This document shows, in pieces, positions 46,966-56,371 of a stretch of 64,000 nt of DNA. Both the position numbers and the translations under genes were made by a program. The stretch is from Geminocystis herdmanii PCC 6308 (GTDB lineage: Bacteria > Cyanobacteriota > Cyanobacteriia > Cyanobacteriales > Cyanobacteriaceae), in assembly GCF_000332235.1 (NCBI RefSeq), contig NZ_CM001775.1, forward strand, positions 2,510,230 to 2,574,229. The letters run 5' to 3'. The notes under the pieces were generated by a model, which saw nothing but the letters and a program-made list of their open reading frames with translations, had not been told where the DNA came from and ran no database searches. The stretch's first letter is position 1, and each line of letters opens with the position of its first letter.

Positions 46966-47724
46966 ATGAAAATTACAAAAAATACTGCTCTTACTCTCAT
47001 TACAGGCTCTATGTTAGGCGGATTTATGAGTTTTGCTCCTCCCAGTCAAGCGCAATCAGTTCAATTTCAATGTGGTGCAGATTATCAAGATATTCCTACA
47101 ACCTATGTGGAAACTCAAGGAGGAGTTGTCGAAATTTTTAAATGGAGAAGTACCTATTTTCAAGGACCCTATACTCCCGTACAAAGATGTTTAGAAGTTA
47201 CCCAAAGAATGAATCAATTTCAACCTGATTATTTAGTCACGGGACGAGTTAATAATTATAACGTTATTTGTGCTGGTATGAGTTGCGATCAAAATGGTCG
47301 TAATATTCTCTTAACTTTACGCCCTGATCAAAATCCAGCTCAAGTACTACAAGAAATTGATAACACCAGAGACGGTGCAGGAGGTCCCTCTATGCAGTTC
47401 AATGGTTCTTCTAACATACTCAATAACTTTAAAAGAAGTAATCTAAGCAGAACCTCAGATGGTTCTTTAGCCCTCAACTTAACCCGACATATTCAAACAG
47501 CTCCTAAACTTCAAAACAATTTCTCACAAAATCTTGGCACTGACAACAAAAACACAAATATACCTAGTGTTTCTCCCGCTCCAACTGTTTCTCCTGCCCC
47601 AACTGTTTCCCCAGCTCCTAGTGTTTCCCCTGTGCCTTCTGTGTCTCCCGTTCCTTCTGTGACAATTCCTCAGATTAATATTCCCACCGTAACACCTACT
47701 ACATTACCTCGTAGAGCATGGTAA
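46966..47724 (+). CDS. COP23-domain exported protein
   Basis: 252 residues with a signal peptide ending near PPSQAQS. The COP23 domain spans about 30-130 (FQCGADYQDIPTTYVETQGG, TPVQRCLEVTQRMNQFQPDY, CAGMSCDQNGRNILLTLRPD), with cysteines that could pair. A low-complexity tail repeats SPAPTV/SPVPSV eight or so times. COP23 was described as a circadian-oscillating membrane protein in Synechococcus. The next gene is a trypsin-like protease 66 bp downstream on the same strand, a recurrent partnership. Confidence 0.82.
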   Translation: MKITKNTALTLITGSMLGGFMSFAPPSQAQSVQFQCGADYQDIPTTYVETQGGVVEIFKWRSTYFQGPYTPVQRCLEVTQRMNQFQPDYLVTGRVNNYNVICAGMSCDQNGRNILLTLRPDQNPAQVLQEIDNTRDGAGGPSMQFNGSSNILNNFKRSNLSRTSDGSLALNLTRHIQTAPKLQNNFSQNLGTDNKNTNIPSVSPAPTVSPAPTVSPAPSVSPVPSVSPVPSVTIPQINIPTVTPTTLPRRAW

Positions 47725-47790
47725 GCATAGTACTAAGTAGAGGATTAGGGAGCTAATTGTTAATTGTTGTGACGATCGATCAAAAAAATA

Positions 47791-48651
47791 ATGAAAAAAA
47801 TAGTGAAAACGGGGTTATTTGGTTTAATTTGTTTTGGGAGTGGTATTTTTACTCAATATCTTCTCCCAGTTCAAAGTATTGACACACAAATTGAATGTCA
47901 AGAAATCCCTGTTTCCCAATACGATCAAACAAAGACTATAACTCTAAATTCCGATTCTAATATAGATACTTCTATGGAGTTTAAAGAAGAAGAAATTAAA
48001 GGCTATGCCCAACGAATTACCGTTAAAGTATTATCGGGAGAAAATTCAGGTTCGGGCATTATTATCGATCGAAAAAATAACACTTATCGAGTATTAACTA
48101 ACGATCATGTTTTACTATTTGGTAAGCAAAATAATGCGTATAAAATTAAAACTTCAGACGGTAAAATTCACTTAGCAAAAAAAGTTAATAATTATAATTT
48201 TCAAAACTATGATCTAGGAATTTTAGAGTTTACCACCCTAAATCATTATCAAGTTGCAGAACTTTCTAAAGTTCCATTTCCCTCGATCGATGAGGTCGTT
48301 TATGGAGCAGGTTTTATCTATACATCAAGTAATAATTTAGAGAATGAGACATTAACTTTTACCACTGGAAAAATTAATTTAATCAGTGATTTATCTTTTC
48401 GAGGCGGTTATCAAATTGGCTATAGTAATGATATAAAAAAAGGCATGAGTGGAGGTCCTTTATTAAACTCAAAAGGACAAATTATTGGTATTAATGGCAG
48501 ACATAAATATCCCGCTTGGGGTAATCCTTATATATTTGAAGATGGCTCGATGGCAAACCCACAAAAAAAAGCAGAAATGAGTCATTCCAGTTGGGCAATT
48601 CCCATTGCCAGTTTTCTCAAATTTGCCCCAGAATTAGCCGATAAATTCTGA
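47791..48651 (+). CDS. Trypsin-like serine protease, membrane-anchored
   Basis: 286 residues. An N-terminal signal anchor (TGLFGLICFGSGIFTQYLL). The catalytic triad is readable: His in VLTNDHVLLF (about 103), Asp in NFQNYDLGILEF (about 144) and Ser in KKGMSGGPLLNSKGQIIGIN (about 224). GSGIIIDRKNNTYRVLTND is the typical start of the domain. No PDZ domain. Likely works in the periplasm, possibly on or together with the COP23 protein encoded just upstream. Confidence 0.85.
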   Translation: MKKIVKTGLFGLICFGSGIFTQYLLPVQSIDTQIECQEIPVSQYDQTKTITLNSDSNIDTSMEFKEEEIKGYAQRITVKVLSGENSGSGIIIDRKNNTYRVLTNDHVLLFGKQNNAYKIKTSDGKIHLAKKVNNYNFQNYDLGILEFTTLNHYQVAELSKVPFPSIDEVVYGAGFIYTSSNNLENETLTFTTGKINLISDLSFRGGYQIGYSNDIKKGMSGGPLLNSKGQIIGINGRHKYPAWGNPYIFEDGSMANPQKKAEMSHSSWAIPIASFLKFAPELADKF

Positions 48652-48725
48652 AAATTAGTTTTTTCTAAGTCAACATAACAACAATACCCTAGATCAAATC
48701 AACTGCTTGATCAAAATATTTTTTC

Positions 48726-48929
48726 ACCTGAGTTCGAGATTAAAAACCTTTTAAAATAAGGGTTATTGAGTAATAACTGTTCAAATTTTAGTCAAAGAAA
48801 ATAATTAAACAAAAGTAAATAATTGCCAAAAATGAATTTTACATAAGTTTAAATCAATTTTTACTACTATCTCCTGTCTCCTATCTCCTATCTCCTACCC
48901 TTATCTAAAATTTTATGGTTCACTCAGGT
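48726..48929. mobile_element. MITE copy 4 (204 bp), upstream of crtR
   Basis: Left end ACCTGAGTTCGAGATTAAAA; right end, in complement, ACCTGAGTGAACCATAAAA. It is flanked by exact 6-bp repeats TTTTTC (48720-48725 and 48930-48935). A 7-bp-period minisatellite (TCTCCTA repeated) lies near the right end. It occupies most of the gap between the protease gene and crtR. Confidence 0.85.
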
Positions 48930-49039
48930 TTTTTCAGTAACTCCTATTTACAAATCTTTACCTTGAGAGCAAAATATTGTAAACTACCATAATAAAAAAA
49001 TTATTGATTCAGATTTTGCAAAAGGAGCTTATAACAACA

Positions 49040-49921
49040 ATGCAGTCGGTTTCACCTGTGTTGACATCAGTACCCAGAGAATATCTTAAAGCACCGGGAG
49101 GTTTTAATCCTAACGTGCTAATGTTTATTACTGCTATCTTATTAATTACATTTTCCACCATTGGTTATTTTTTATGGGGATGGGTGGATTGGGTATGTTT
49201 TTGTGCCAATGTCTTAGCTTTACATATGTCGGGAACAGTTATTCATGATGCTTCCCATAATAGCGCCCATAGCGATCGAATTATCAACTCTATTCTCGGT
49301 CATGGTAGCGCCTTAATGTTAGGTTTTGCCTTCCCCGTATTTACCAGGGTTCATTTACAACATCATGCAAACGTAAATGATCCAGAAAACGATCCTGATC
49401 ATTTTGTGTCCACAGGAGGCCCTTTATGGATGATTGCCGCTAGGTTTTTCTATCATGAGATTTTTTTCTTTAAGAGAAAATTATGGCGTAAATATGAGCT
49501 TTTAGAGTGGTTTTTAAGTCGAGCCTTTCTTTTTACGGTGGTTTTTTTAGGTATTCACTACGGTTTTATCGGTTATGTGATGAATTTTTGGTTTGTACCT
49601 GCTTTAGTAGTAGGTATTGCATTAGGTTTATTTTTTGACTATTTGCCCCATCGTCCTTTTAAAGAGCGCGATCGATGGAAAAATGCTAGAGTATATCCGG
49701 GTAAAGTCTTAAATCTCCTAATTTTCGGACAGAATTATCACTTAATTCATCATTTATGGCCTTCTATTCCTTGGTATAAATATGAACCTGCCTATTATGC
49801 TACCAAATCTTTATTAGATGAGAAAGGATGTGATCAATCTTTAGACTTACTTAAGGGTAAAAACTTTTGGAGTTTTATGTATGATCTCTTTTTAGGGATT
49901 AGATTACACGAAAAACATTAA
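49040..49921 (+). CDS. crtR: Beta-carotene hydroxylase
   Basis: 293 residues from the ATG at 49040, with AAAGGAG 13 bases upstream; longer frames begin at weak codons. A membrane di-iron enzyme with the three His boxes: HDASHNSAH (about 81), HLQHHANVNDPENDPDH (about 111) and NYHLIHHLWPSIPW (about 233). PREYLKAPGGFNPNV at the N-terminus is specific to CrtR. It hydroxylates beta-carotene toward zeaxanthin. The MITE ends 110 bp upstream and may lie in the promoter. Confidence 0.92.
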   Translation: MQSVSPVLTSVPREYLKAPGGFNPNVLMFITAILLITFSTIGYFLWGWVDWVCFCANVLALHMSGTVIHDASHNSAHSDRIINSILGHGSALMLGFAFPVFTRVHLQHHANVNDPENDPDHFVSTGGPLWMIAARFFYHEIFFFKRKLWRKYELLEWFLSRAFLFTVVFLGIHYGFIGYVMNFWFVPALVVGIALGLFFDYLPHRPFKERDRWKNARVYPGKVLNLLIFGQNYHLIHHLWPSIPWYKYEPAYYATKSLLDEKGCDQSLDLLKGKNFWSFMYDLFLGIRLHEKH

Positions 49922-50025
49922 TCAAAACAGAGAGGAGATAGGAGATATTAAGTCGAAATTTCCCTACCTCGTCAGTCACCTTAATTTTATATAATAAGAA
50001 TAGAATTGCACATCAAGAGGTAAAA

Positions 50026-50337
50026 ATGGGATTTTTTGATTCTGAGGTAGTACAACAAGAAGCAAAGCAATTATTTGAAGATTATCAGTCACTGACTCAA
50101 TTAGGTAGTGAATTTGGCAAGTTCGATCGAGAAGGCAAAAAAATTTTTATTGATAAAATGGAAGATATGATGGAAAGGTATCGTATCTTCATGAAAAGAT
50201 TTGAATTATCAGAGGATTTTATGGCTAAAATGACGATCGAACAATTAAAAACCCAATTAAGTCAATTTGGTACAACTCCTGAGCAAATGTTTCAGCAAAT
50301 GCACTTAACCTTAGAAAGAATGAAAAAAGAAATTTAA
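50026..50337 (+). CDS. DUF1825 protein
   Basis: 103 residues, helical, conserved in cyanobacteria. MGFFDSEVVQQEAKQLFEDY at the N-terminus and MEDMMERYRIFMKRFELSED are family signatures. Function unknown. The start is preceded by AAGAGGTAAAA, a good ribosome binding site. Confidence 0.85.
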   Translation: MGFFDSEVVQQEAKQLFEDYQSLTQLGSEFGKFDREGKKIFIDKMEDMMERYRIFMKRFELSEDFMAKMTIEQLKTQLSQFGTTPEQMFQQMHLTLERMKKEI

Positions 50338-50350
50338 ACCATAGCCTTAC

Positions 50351-50560
50351 TTAGCGACTTTTAAGATAAACAATGGCATGGTGGGGAATCAAAAATTTTT
50401 CTTTACTACTGTTAGATAAACAAATACAATTTTGATCTTGCCATAAAATAACACCATCTAAGGTTAGACTTGTACTTAAAGCTATCTCTACAGAAGTTTT
50501 GTTTTTGATAAAAGTTTGTATTTGTCGTACACTAGGAAAGCCTGTATTAAATACGGTCAT
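50351..50560 (-). CDS. hfq: Hfq-type RNA-binding protein
   Basis: 69 residues. The cyanobacterial Hfq is short and diverged: FPSVRQIQTFIKNKTSVEIA, LTLDGVILWQDQNCICLSNS and HHAIVYLKSR cover the Sm1 and Sm2 motifs. In Synechocystis Hfq is needed for type IV pilus motility and binds PilB instead of acting as a general sRNA chaperone. Divergent from dapF by 29 bp, an arrangement common in cyanobacteria. Confidence 0.82.
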   Translation of the reverse strand: MTVFNTGFPSVRQIQTFIKNKTSVEIALSTSLTLDGVILWQDQNCICLSNSSKEKFLIPHHAIVYLKSR

Positions 50561-50589
50561 ATTGATTATTTATTATTAATTCTGATTTT

Positions 50590-51432
50590 ATGATGAAGTT
50601 TACCAAATATCATGGCTTAGGCAATGATTTTATTTTAATTGATAATTTAGCTACGGCTGAACCTTTGATTTCTCCCCAAGAAGCCGTTAAATTGTGCCAT
50701 CGAAATTTTGGCATTGGTGCCGATGGAGTCATATTTGTTTTACCCGGTACAGACGATACTGATTATACCATGAGAATCTTTAACAGTGACGGCTCAGAGC
50801 CTGAAATGTGTGGTAATGGTATTCGTTGTTTTGCTCAGTTTATCACAGAATTAGAAGGACAAGAAGTCATCGGCAAAACCTACAAAATCAACACCTTAGC
50901 AGGTTTAATTTGCCCTACTATTCAAGGCAACGGGCAAGTTAGAGTGGATATGGGGCAACCTCAGTTAAAACCTTCACAAATCCCCACTACTTTAGCAGAG
51001 AAAGAAGATAAGGTGATTAATCAATCCTTGGTAGTGGATGGTAAAGAATATTTTGTTAGTTGTGTCAGTATGGGCAATCCTCATTGTTTAGTCTTTGTGG
51101 ATGATGTTGCCTCCATTGATTTAACCACCATAGGTACTTTATTTGAAAATAATAGCGTCTTTCCCCAAAAAACCAACACAGAATTTATTGAAGTAGTCAA
51201 TTCTAATTATGTAAAAATGCGAGTCTGGGAAAGAGGTGCAGGAATCACCCTCGCTTGTGGTACGGGAGCTTGTGCTACTGTGGTGGCTGGAGTCTTAAAT
51301 AATAAGTGCGATCGAACTACTACTGTGGAATTACCCGGCGGATGTTTAGAGATAGAATGGTCAGATAAAGACAATCATATATACATGACAGGTCCTGCTA
51401 CGAAAGTTTTTTCAGGTACTTTTAACCCTTAA
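50590..51432 (+). CDS. dapF: Diaminopimelate epimerase
   Basis: 280 residues. It interconverts LL- and meso-diaminopimelate for lysine and peptidoglycan. The two catalytic Cys are in [15 protein letters not shown] (about 76) and [16 protein letters not shown] (about 221). [17 protein letters not shown] is the standard N-terminus. Two ATGs (50590 and 50593) are possible starts. Divergent from hfq. Confidence 0.95.
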   Translation: MMKFTKYHGLGNDFILIDNLATAEPLISPQEAVKLCHRNFGIGADGVIFVLPGTDDTDYTMRIFNSDGSEPEMCGNGIRCFAQFITELEGQEVIGKTYKINTLAGLICPTIQGNGQVRVDMGQPQLKPSQIPTTLAEKEDKVINQSLVVDGKEYFVSCVSMGNPHCLVFVDDVASIDLTTIGTLFENNSVFPQKTNTEFIEVVNSNYVKMRVWERGAGITLACGTGACATVVAGVLNNKCDRTTTVELPGGCLEIEWSDKDNHIYMTGPATKVFSGTFNP

Positions 51433-52085
51433 AAGCCAGAATAGGGGGAGTTGTTTTGAGTATGACATTTTTATTTTTTTATAGGTAATTATGTTAACCT
51501 AATACAATACAAACTACTTTATACCCCTTTCCATGACAGACAACCATCAAGATAACCTCGAAAAATTTATTACCTTTTGTCAACAACATATAACTGGACA
51601 AGAAAGGAAAGAAGCGCAGATATTCTTAGATAGATTTTTTCAGGCTTTCGGTTATGATGGTGCATTGGAAGCTGGGGCAAAATACGAAGAAGCTATTAAA
51701 AAGGGTAGCAAAAAGAAAAATACTGGTTTTGCTGATTTAGTCTGGAAACCTAAGCTACTGATTGAGATGAAAAAGCGAGGGGAGGACTTATCGAAACATT
51801 ATGCCCAAGCCTTCGAGTATTGGTCAAGCTTAGTGCCAAATCGTCCTCGTTATGTGATATTATGCAACTTTGATGAATTTTGGATTTTTGACTTTGACTT
51901 ACAATTAGATGAACCTGTAGATACAGTTTCGATCGAAGACTTAGGCAAACGCTACTCCGCCTTTAACTTCATGGCAAGGGTAGAAAGTAAACCCATCTTT
52001 AATAACAATCAAGTTGACGTTACCGAAAAAGCAGGGAGACGACTAGGGGAATTATTCCAAATCCTGCAACAAAGACTTAATTTTC

Positions 52086-52152
52086 GCCCCCCTACCCCCA
52101 ATTCTGGGGGAGTGACAACGGAAAAAGTCCCCACTCTTGGGGATTTAGGGGC
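52086..52152. repeat. In-frame palindromic repeat 1 in the MmeI-like gene
   Basis: GCCCCCCTACCCCCAA on the left mirrors TTGGGGATTTAGGGGC on the right. The centre contains ACGGAAAAAGTCCCC. It is translated as a Pro/Gly-rich insert (RPPTPNSGG to TLGDLGA) between helical segments, without breaking the frame. Confidence 0.75.
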
Positions 52153-53995
52153 AAATCAAACCCTCAAAATCCAACGCTTTATCCTCCAATGCGTCTTGGC
52201 AATGTTTGCCGAAGATAGGGGATTATTACCCGATAGTCTCTTTATCCGTTGCGTGGAAGAATGCTTAGAAGGCGCTAACAGTTACGATGTCTTAGGGGGT
52301 TTATTCCGTGAAATGAATAACAAAGGAGTCACTCCTACAGGTAAATATCAAGGAGTGGAATACTTTAACGGCGGTTTATTTGCCACAGTGGAAGCCATTG
52401 AGTTAACCAAGCCAGAGTTAGAAATCCTCGAAACCGTTGCCAAGCAAGACTGGAGTAAAATTCGCCCTGCCATCTTTGGAAATATTTTTGAAGGCACAGT
52501 CAACGCCAAAGAGAGACATAGCTACGGAATGCACTATACCTCCGAAGCGGATATTATGAAAATTGTGCGCCCTACCATTAGTAAATATTGGGAGGATTTA
52601 ATAGACAGTGCAAATACTGTTAAAGATTTAACTAATTTACAACTCCAATTACAAGAATATAAAATATTCGATCCTGCTTGTGGTAGTGGAAATTTTCTCT
52701 ACGTTGCCTATCAAGAATTAAAGAGAATTGAACAGTTATTATTAGACAAAATTAAGGATAAAACTAAGGGTAACAATCAACAAATTAATATGAGTTTTGT
52801 GACTCCAAATCAGTTTTATGGTATGGATATAAACCCCTTTGCAGTAGAGTTAGCAAAAGTTACTTTAATGATAGCCCGAAAAGTTGCGATCGACAAGTTT
52901 AATTTAACCGAACCTGCGTTACCTTTAGACAGTTTAGATAATAACATAATTTGTACAGATGCTTTATTTAGTGACTGGATAAAAGCCGATGCAATTATCG
53001 GAAATCCTCCCCTTTTTAGGAGGAAAACACATGAGATTAAATTTAAGCGATGAATATGTAGAGAAAATATTTAGTAAGTTTAATGATGTTAAAGATTCAG
53101 TGGATTTTTGTAGTTATTGGTTTAGAATTGCCCATGATAATTTAACAGAAAATGGCAGGGCGGGATTAGTAGCGACTAACTCTATTTCTCAGGGAAAAAG
53201 CCGTAAAGTCTCCCTCGATTATATTATGCAAAATAAGGGCTATATTCACGAGGCAATTTCTACTCAAGAATGGTCAGGGGAGGCAAATGTTCATGTTAGT
53301 ATTGTTAATTGGTGTAAAATTATTCCTAATAGTTATATCTTAGATAATTATTCAGTAAATAGTATTAATTCCTCTCTCACTTCGGAAATAGATGTTACTC
53401 AAGCTAAAAAATTAAAGATAAATCAAAATATCTGTTTTCAAGGAGTTTTACCCGTAGGAAAAGGCTTTATTATTACTGAAAAACAAGCTCAAGAATTTAT
53501 CGCCAAAGATAGTAAAAATAAAGAAGTAATTAAACTATTTTCTATGGGAAATAATTTAGCAAGTAATCCTCATGGAAAACCTGATAGATGGATTATTGAT
53601 TTTAATGATTTAAGTCTTGAATCTGCTAGTGATTATAAGTTACCTTTTCAGTATATTCAAGAAAATGTTAAGCCTGAAAGGTTGAATAATAGAGCAAAAA
53701 GAGCGAGAGAAATTTGGTGGCAATTATTCGCACCTCGCCCTAATTTAAGAAAGGCTATTAAAGATTTATCCATGTGTTTTGCTGTGCCTAGAGTGTCTAA
53801 ATGGGCGATATTTATTCCTTTTAAAACTGAATGGTTAGCAGGTGATTTAAACTGTATTGTTGCTTCCGATGATTTTTATATATTAGGTATTTTAACCTCA
53901 AAAATCCATCGTATTTGGGTTAAGGCTCAATCATCAACTTTAGAAGATAGAACAAGATATACTAATACTACTTGTTTTGAAACATTCCCATTTCC

Positions 53996-54139
53996 GATCC
54001 CCCCTAACCCCCCTTATCAAGGGGGGAATAAGATGGAAAAAGAGCATTTAAAAGGGGGGAATAAGACAGAAAAAGAGCCTTATCAAGAGGAGAATAATAC
54101 GGAAAAAGTCCCCTTTAGTAAGGGGGATTTAGGGGGATC
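53996..54139. repeat. In-frame palindromic repeat 2 in the MmeI-like gene
   Basis: It begins GATCCCCCCTAACCCCCCTT and ends AAGGGGGATTTAGGGGGATC. It is 144 bp long, exactly 48 codons, and shares ACGGAAAAAGTCCCC with repeat 1. It is translated as a Lys/Glu-rich insert with three NKxEKE-type units (GGNKMEKEH, GGNKTEKEP, NNTEKVP). It is inserted just before the protein's C-terminal helical region. Confidence 0.78.
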
Positions 54140-54426
54140 AAATTTTCTTAGTAAGGGCGAGGGGAGTAATAAAATTGTGCAACAAATAAGGGATAAAATG
54201 ATGGAATTACACGATTATAGAACAGAACAAATGAATAAAAAACAATGGGGAATTACTCAGTTATATAATGTCTTTTTTCATGAGTCTAATAGTAAATTAT
54301 ATCAGCTTCATCAACAGTTAGATAAGTTAGTAATGAAAGCCTATAATTTCGATGAAAATGAGGATATTTTAGAGCAATTATTAAACTTAAATTTAGCTAT
54401 TTCTGAAAGAGAAAATTAGAGAAAAA

Positions 54427-54493
54427 TGTCATACTGAGTAAAACGTAGTAAAGCGAAAGTATCTTGGAGATTGCTTCGTACCTCGCAATGACA
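54427..54493. repeat. Inverted repeat with TGTCAT / ATGACA ends
   Basis: TGTCATACTGAGTAAAACGT starts it and CTCGCAATGACA ends it; the stretch AAGCGAAAGTATCTTGGAGA with TTGCTTCGT lies between. Short dispersed repeats of this shape are common in bacteria. It fills the gap between two convergent genes. Confidence 0.6.
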
Positions 54494-54494
54494 G

Positions 54495-55145
54495 TTAATT
54501 ATTATCTTTATTAGTAACTTTTAAAATTGTACGATAAATCGGTTCTCCTTTGTTTATGGTAGCGATTTCTCTTTCTGTCATCACTTCTAAAGGGTTTTGA
54601 CTAATCCAAATTTCTGATTTTAAGGGAGAAAAATGAGGATTTTCGAGAAATCGATCGAGCATTTCTTGGGCTACTTCTTTGATGTCTGATTGTAAAAATA
54701 CTTGTCCTTTTGGAGATAGAAATTGAGCTAAAATTTCTACTATTTCAGATTGCACAACTCTCCTTTTTTGATGCTTTTTCTTAAACCAAGGATCAGGAAA
54801 TTGTATAGTAACTAATTCTAAACTATTAGGGGGTAAAGAAGCTAATAAATTTGTTAAAGAATGATTGATATTACCAAATACATAATAAAGATTTGTCAAA
54901 TTATATTCGTCTTTTATATCATTGGCTTCCGTGACTAAAGCCTCCCGAATTTCTACCCCTAAATAATTTCTCTGGGGATTTTCCTGCGCCATTTGTAATA
55001 AAAAACGCCCCCTAGCACAACCTAAATCGAGATGAAAGGGTAAAGATAGATTAGAATATACTTGACTCCAATCTGGGATAAAGATTGATTGTTGATACCT
55101 GTTACTTAATGGATTGACGTGTTGACGCACTCTCACTCTTGCCAA
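54495..55145 (-). CDS. trmB: tRNA (guanine-N7)-methyltransferase
   Basis: 216 residues. It methylates G46 of tRNAs using SAM. The SAM-binding motif is LDLGCARGRFLLQMAQ (about residue 40). The family signature VTIQFPDPWFKKKHQKRRVV (about 110-130) is intact. The start at 55145 gives the usual N-terminus (ARVRVRQHVNPLS). Convergent with the MmeI-like gene; divergent from a metallophosphoesterase 37 bp away. Confidence 0.93.
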   Translation of the reverse strand: MARVRVRQHVNPLSNRYQQSIFIPDWSQVYSNLSLPFHLDLGCARGRFLLQMAQENPQRNYLGVEIREALVTEANDIKDEYNLTNLYYVFGNINHSLTNLLASLPPNSLELVTIQFPDPWFKKKHQKRRVVQSEIVEILAQFLSPKGQVFLQSDIKEVAQEMLDRFLENPHFSPLKSEIWISQNPLEVMTEREIATINKGEPIYRTILKVTNKDNN

Positions 55146-55182
55146 TGGGTTATCCCTCCTTGTTTATTAGTTGATTTGAACT

Positions 55183-56265
55183 ATGAATATACGTTTTGCC
55201 ATCGCCAGTGATTTACATATAGCTTTACCTGAAACCATAGATAATAATGCTAACCGTTTTCACTTAACCCAATTCAGCATACCAGCCTTAGAAGTAGTTT
55301 TACAACATTTAAACACCCTTAATCTGGATTTTTTGTTATTGCCGGGAGATTTAACTCAAGATGGAGAAATAGTTAATCATCAATGGTTAAAAGCAAAACT
55401 AGAGACTTTATCCTATCCTGTTTATGTGATACCGGGTAATCATGATGTGCCTAGTTTAAAGGGTAACAAAAGTTCGATCGCCTTTCAAGATTTTCCTTAC
55501 TATTATCAAAAATTTGGCTATGAAAACCCTGAGAGTTTCGACTATACTTGTGCCTTAGGGGAAGGATTGCAGTTAGTGGCGTTAAACTCTAATCATTTTG
55601 AGGAGGAAGGGAGGCAGTTGGGTTGTTTAACGGAAAATCAATTTATCTGGTTAGAAGATACCTTGAGTCAACTTACGGATAAGTTAGTTTTTGTGATGAT
55701 TCATCATAACGTGATTGAGCATTTACCTGATCAATCTAACCATGTGTTGGGGTGTCGGTATATGTTAGATAATGCTTCTCGACTGTTGGAAATTTTGGAC
55801 AAATATCAAGTTAAGTTTATCTTTACTGGACATTTACACATTCAAGATATTTCTACCTATAAGGGCATTTATGAAATTACCACTGGTTCATTAATTACCT
55901 ATCCTCATCCTTACCGTATCTTAGAATTGAAGGATAATCAACTTTCGATCGAATCCCATCATATCACCCAACTGCCAGACATGGAAAATTTAGCCGATTT
56001 TTCTAAACAGTGGACAGCAGATCGATCGTTTCCCTTTATGATAAAAATGTTAACTTGCCCTCCCCTTAATTTACCCTTGACAGAAGCGCAAAAATACGCA
56101 CCTCTATTAAAAAATTTATGGGCAGACATAGCGCATGGAGACAAGACTTTTGATTTTCCCCAATTACCACCCCATGTAAATCAATATTTTAAGTTATTTG
56201 GTGCGATTGATGATGAAGGAAAACCCCAAGCCATTGACAATAAAAATCTGATCAGATTAGGATAA
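55183..56265 (+). CDS. Calcineurin-like metallophosphoesterase
   Basis: 360 residues. The metal-binding blocks are ASDLHIA (about 8), LLPGDLTQDGE (about 52), VIPGNHDVPS (about 83), MIHHNVIEH (about 169) and FTGHLHIQD (about 212), all in order. It resembles cAMP phosphodiesterase-type (CpdA-like) proteins, but the C-terminal 130 residues are extra and unassigned. The substrate is therefore unknown. Confidence 0.87.
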   Translation: MNIRFAIASDLHIALPETIDNNANRFHLTQFSIPALEVVLQHLNTLNLDFLLLPGDLTQDGEIVNHQWLKAKLETLSYPVYVIPGNHDVPSLKGNKSSIAFQDFPYYYQKFGYENPESFDYTCALGEGLQLVALNSNHFEEEGRQLGCLTENQFIWLEDTLSQLTDKLVFVMIHHNVIEHLPDQSNHVLGCRYMLDNASRLLEILDKYQVKFIFTGHLHIQDISTYKGIYEITTGSLITYPHPYRILELKDNQLSIESHHITQLPDMENLADFSKQWTADRSFPFMIKMLTCPPLNLPLTEAQKYAPLLKNLWADIAHGDKTFDFPQLPPHVNQYFKLFGAIDDEGKPQAIDNKNLIRLG

Positions 56266-56371
56266 TTTAACTATAGTAGTCGCCATGATGGGATTGACAT
56301 TTTGAGATTCTTCCTTTCAGTCAGAATGATAATTAATATCTTTAAAAGATGTACTAAATCCTGTCTCCTAA

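Larger units (their letters stand above)
51533..54419 (+). pseudogene. MmeI-like restriction-methylation protein, frameshifted
   Basis: The 5' frame (51533-53053) has a nuclease-like DxxEMKK region (GFADLVWKPKLLIEMKKRGE), a helical spacer with AEDRGLLPDSLFI, then SAM motif FDPACGSGNFLYVAYQ and IIGNPP. In a CCCC run (53009-53012) the frame breaks. One base fewer would give NPPFLGGKHMRLNL and continue to 54419 through WSGEANVHVSIVNW, PRVSKWAIFI and LEDRTRYTNTTCFETFPFP. Joined, it would be about 960 residues with nuclease, methylase and target-recognition parts like type IIL/IIG enzymes. Two palindromic repeats are carried in frame. It may be inactive, phase-variable or affected by a sequencing error. 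Confidence 0.82.
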
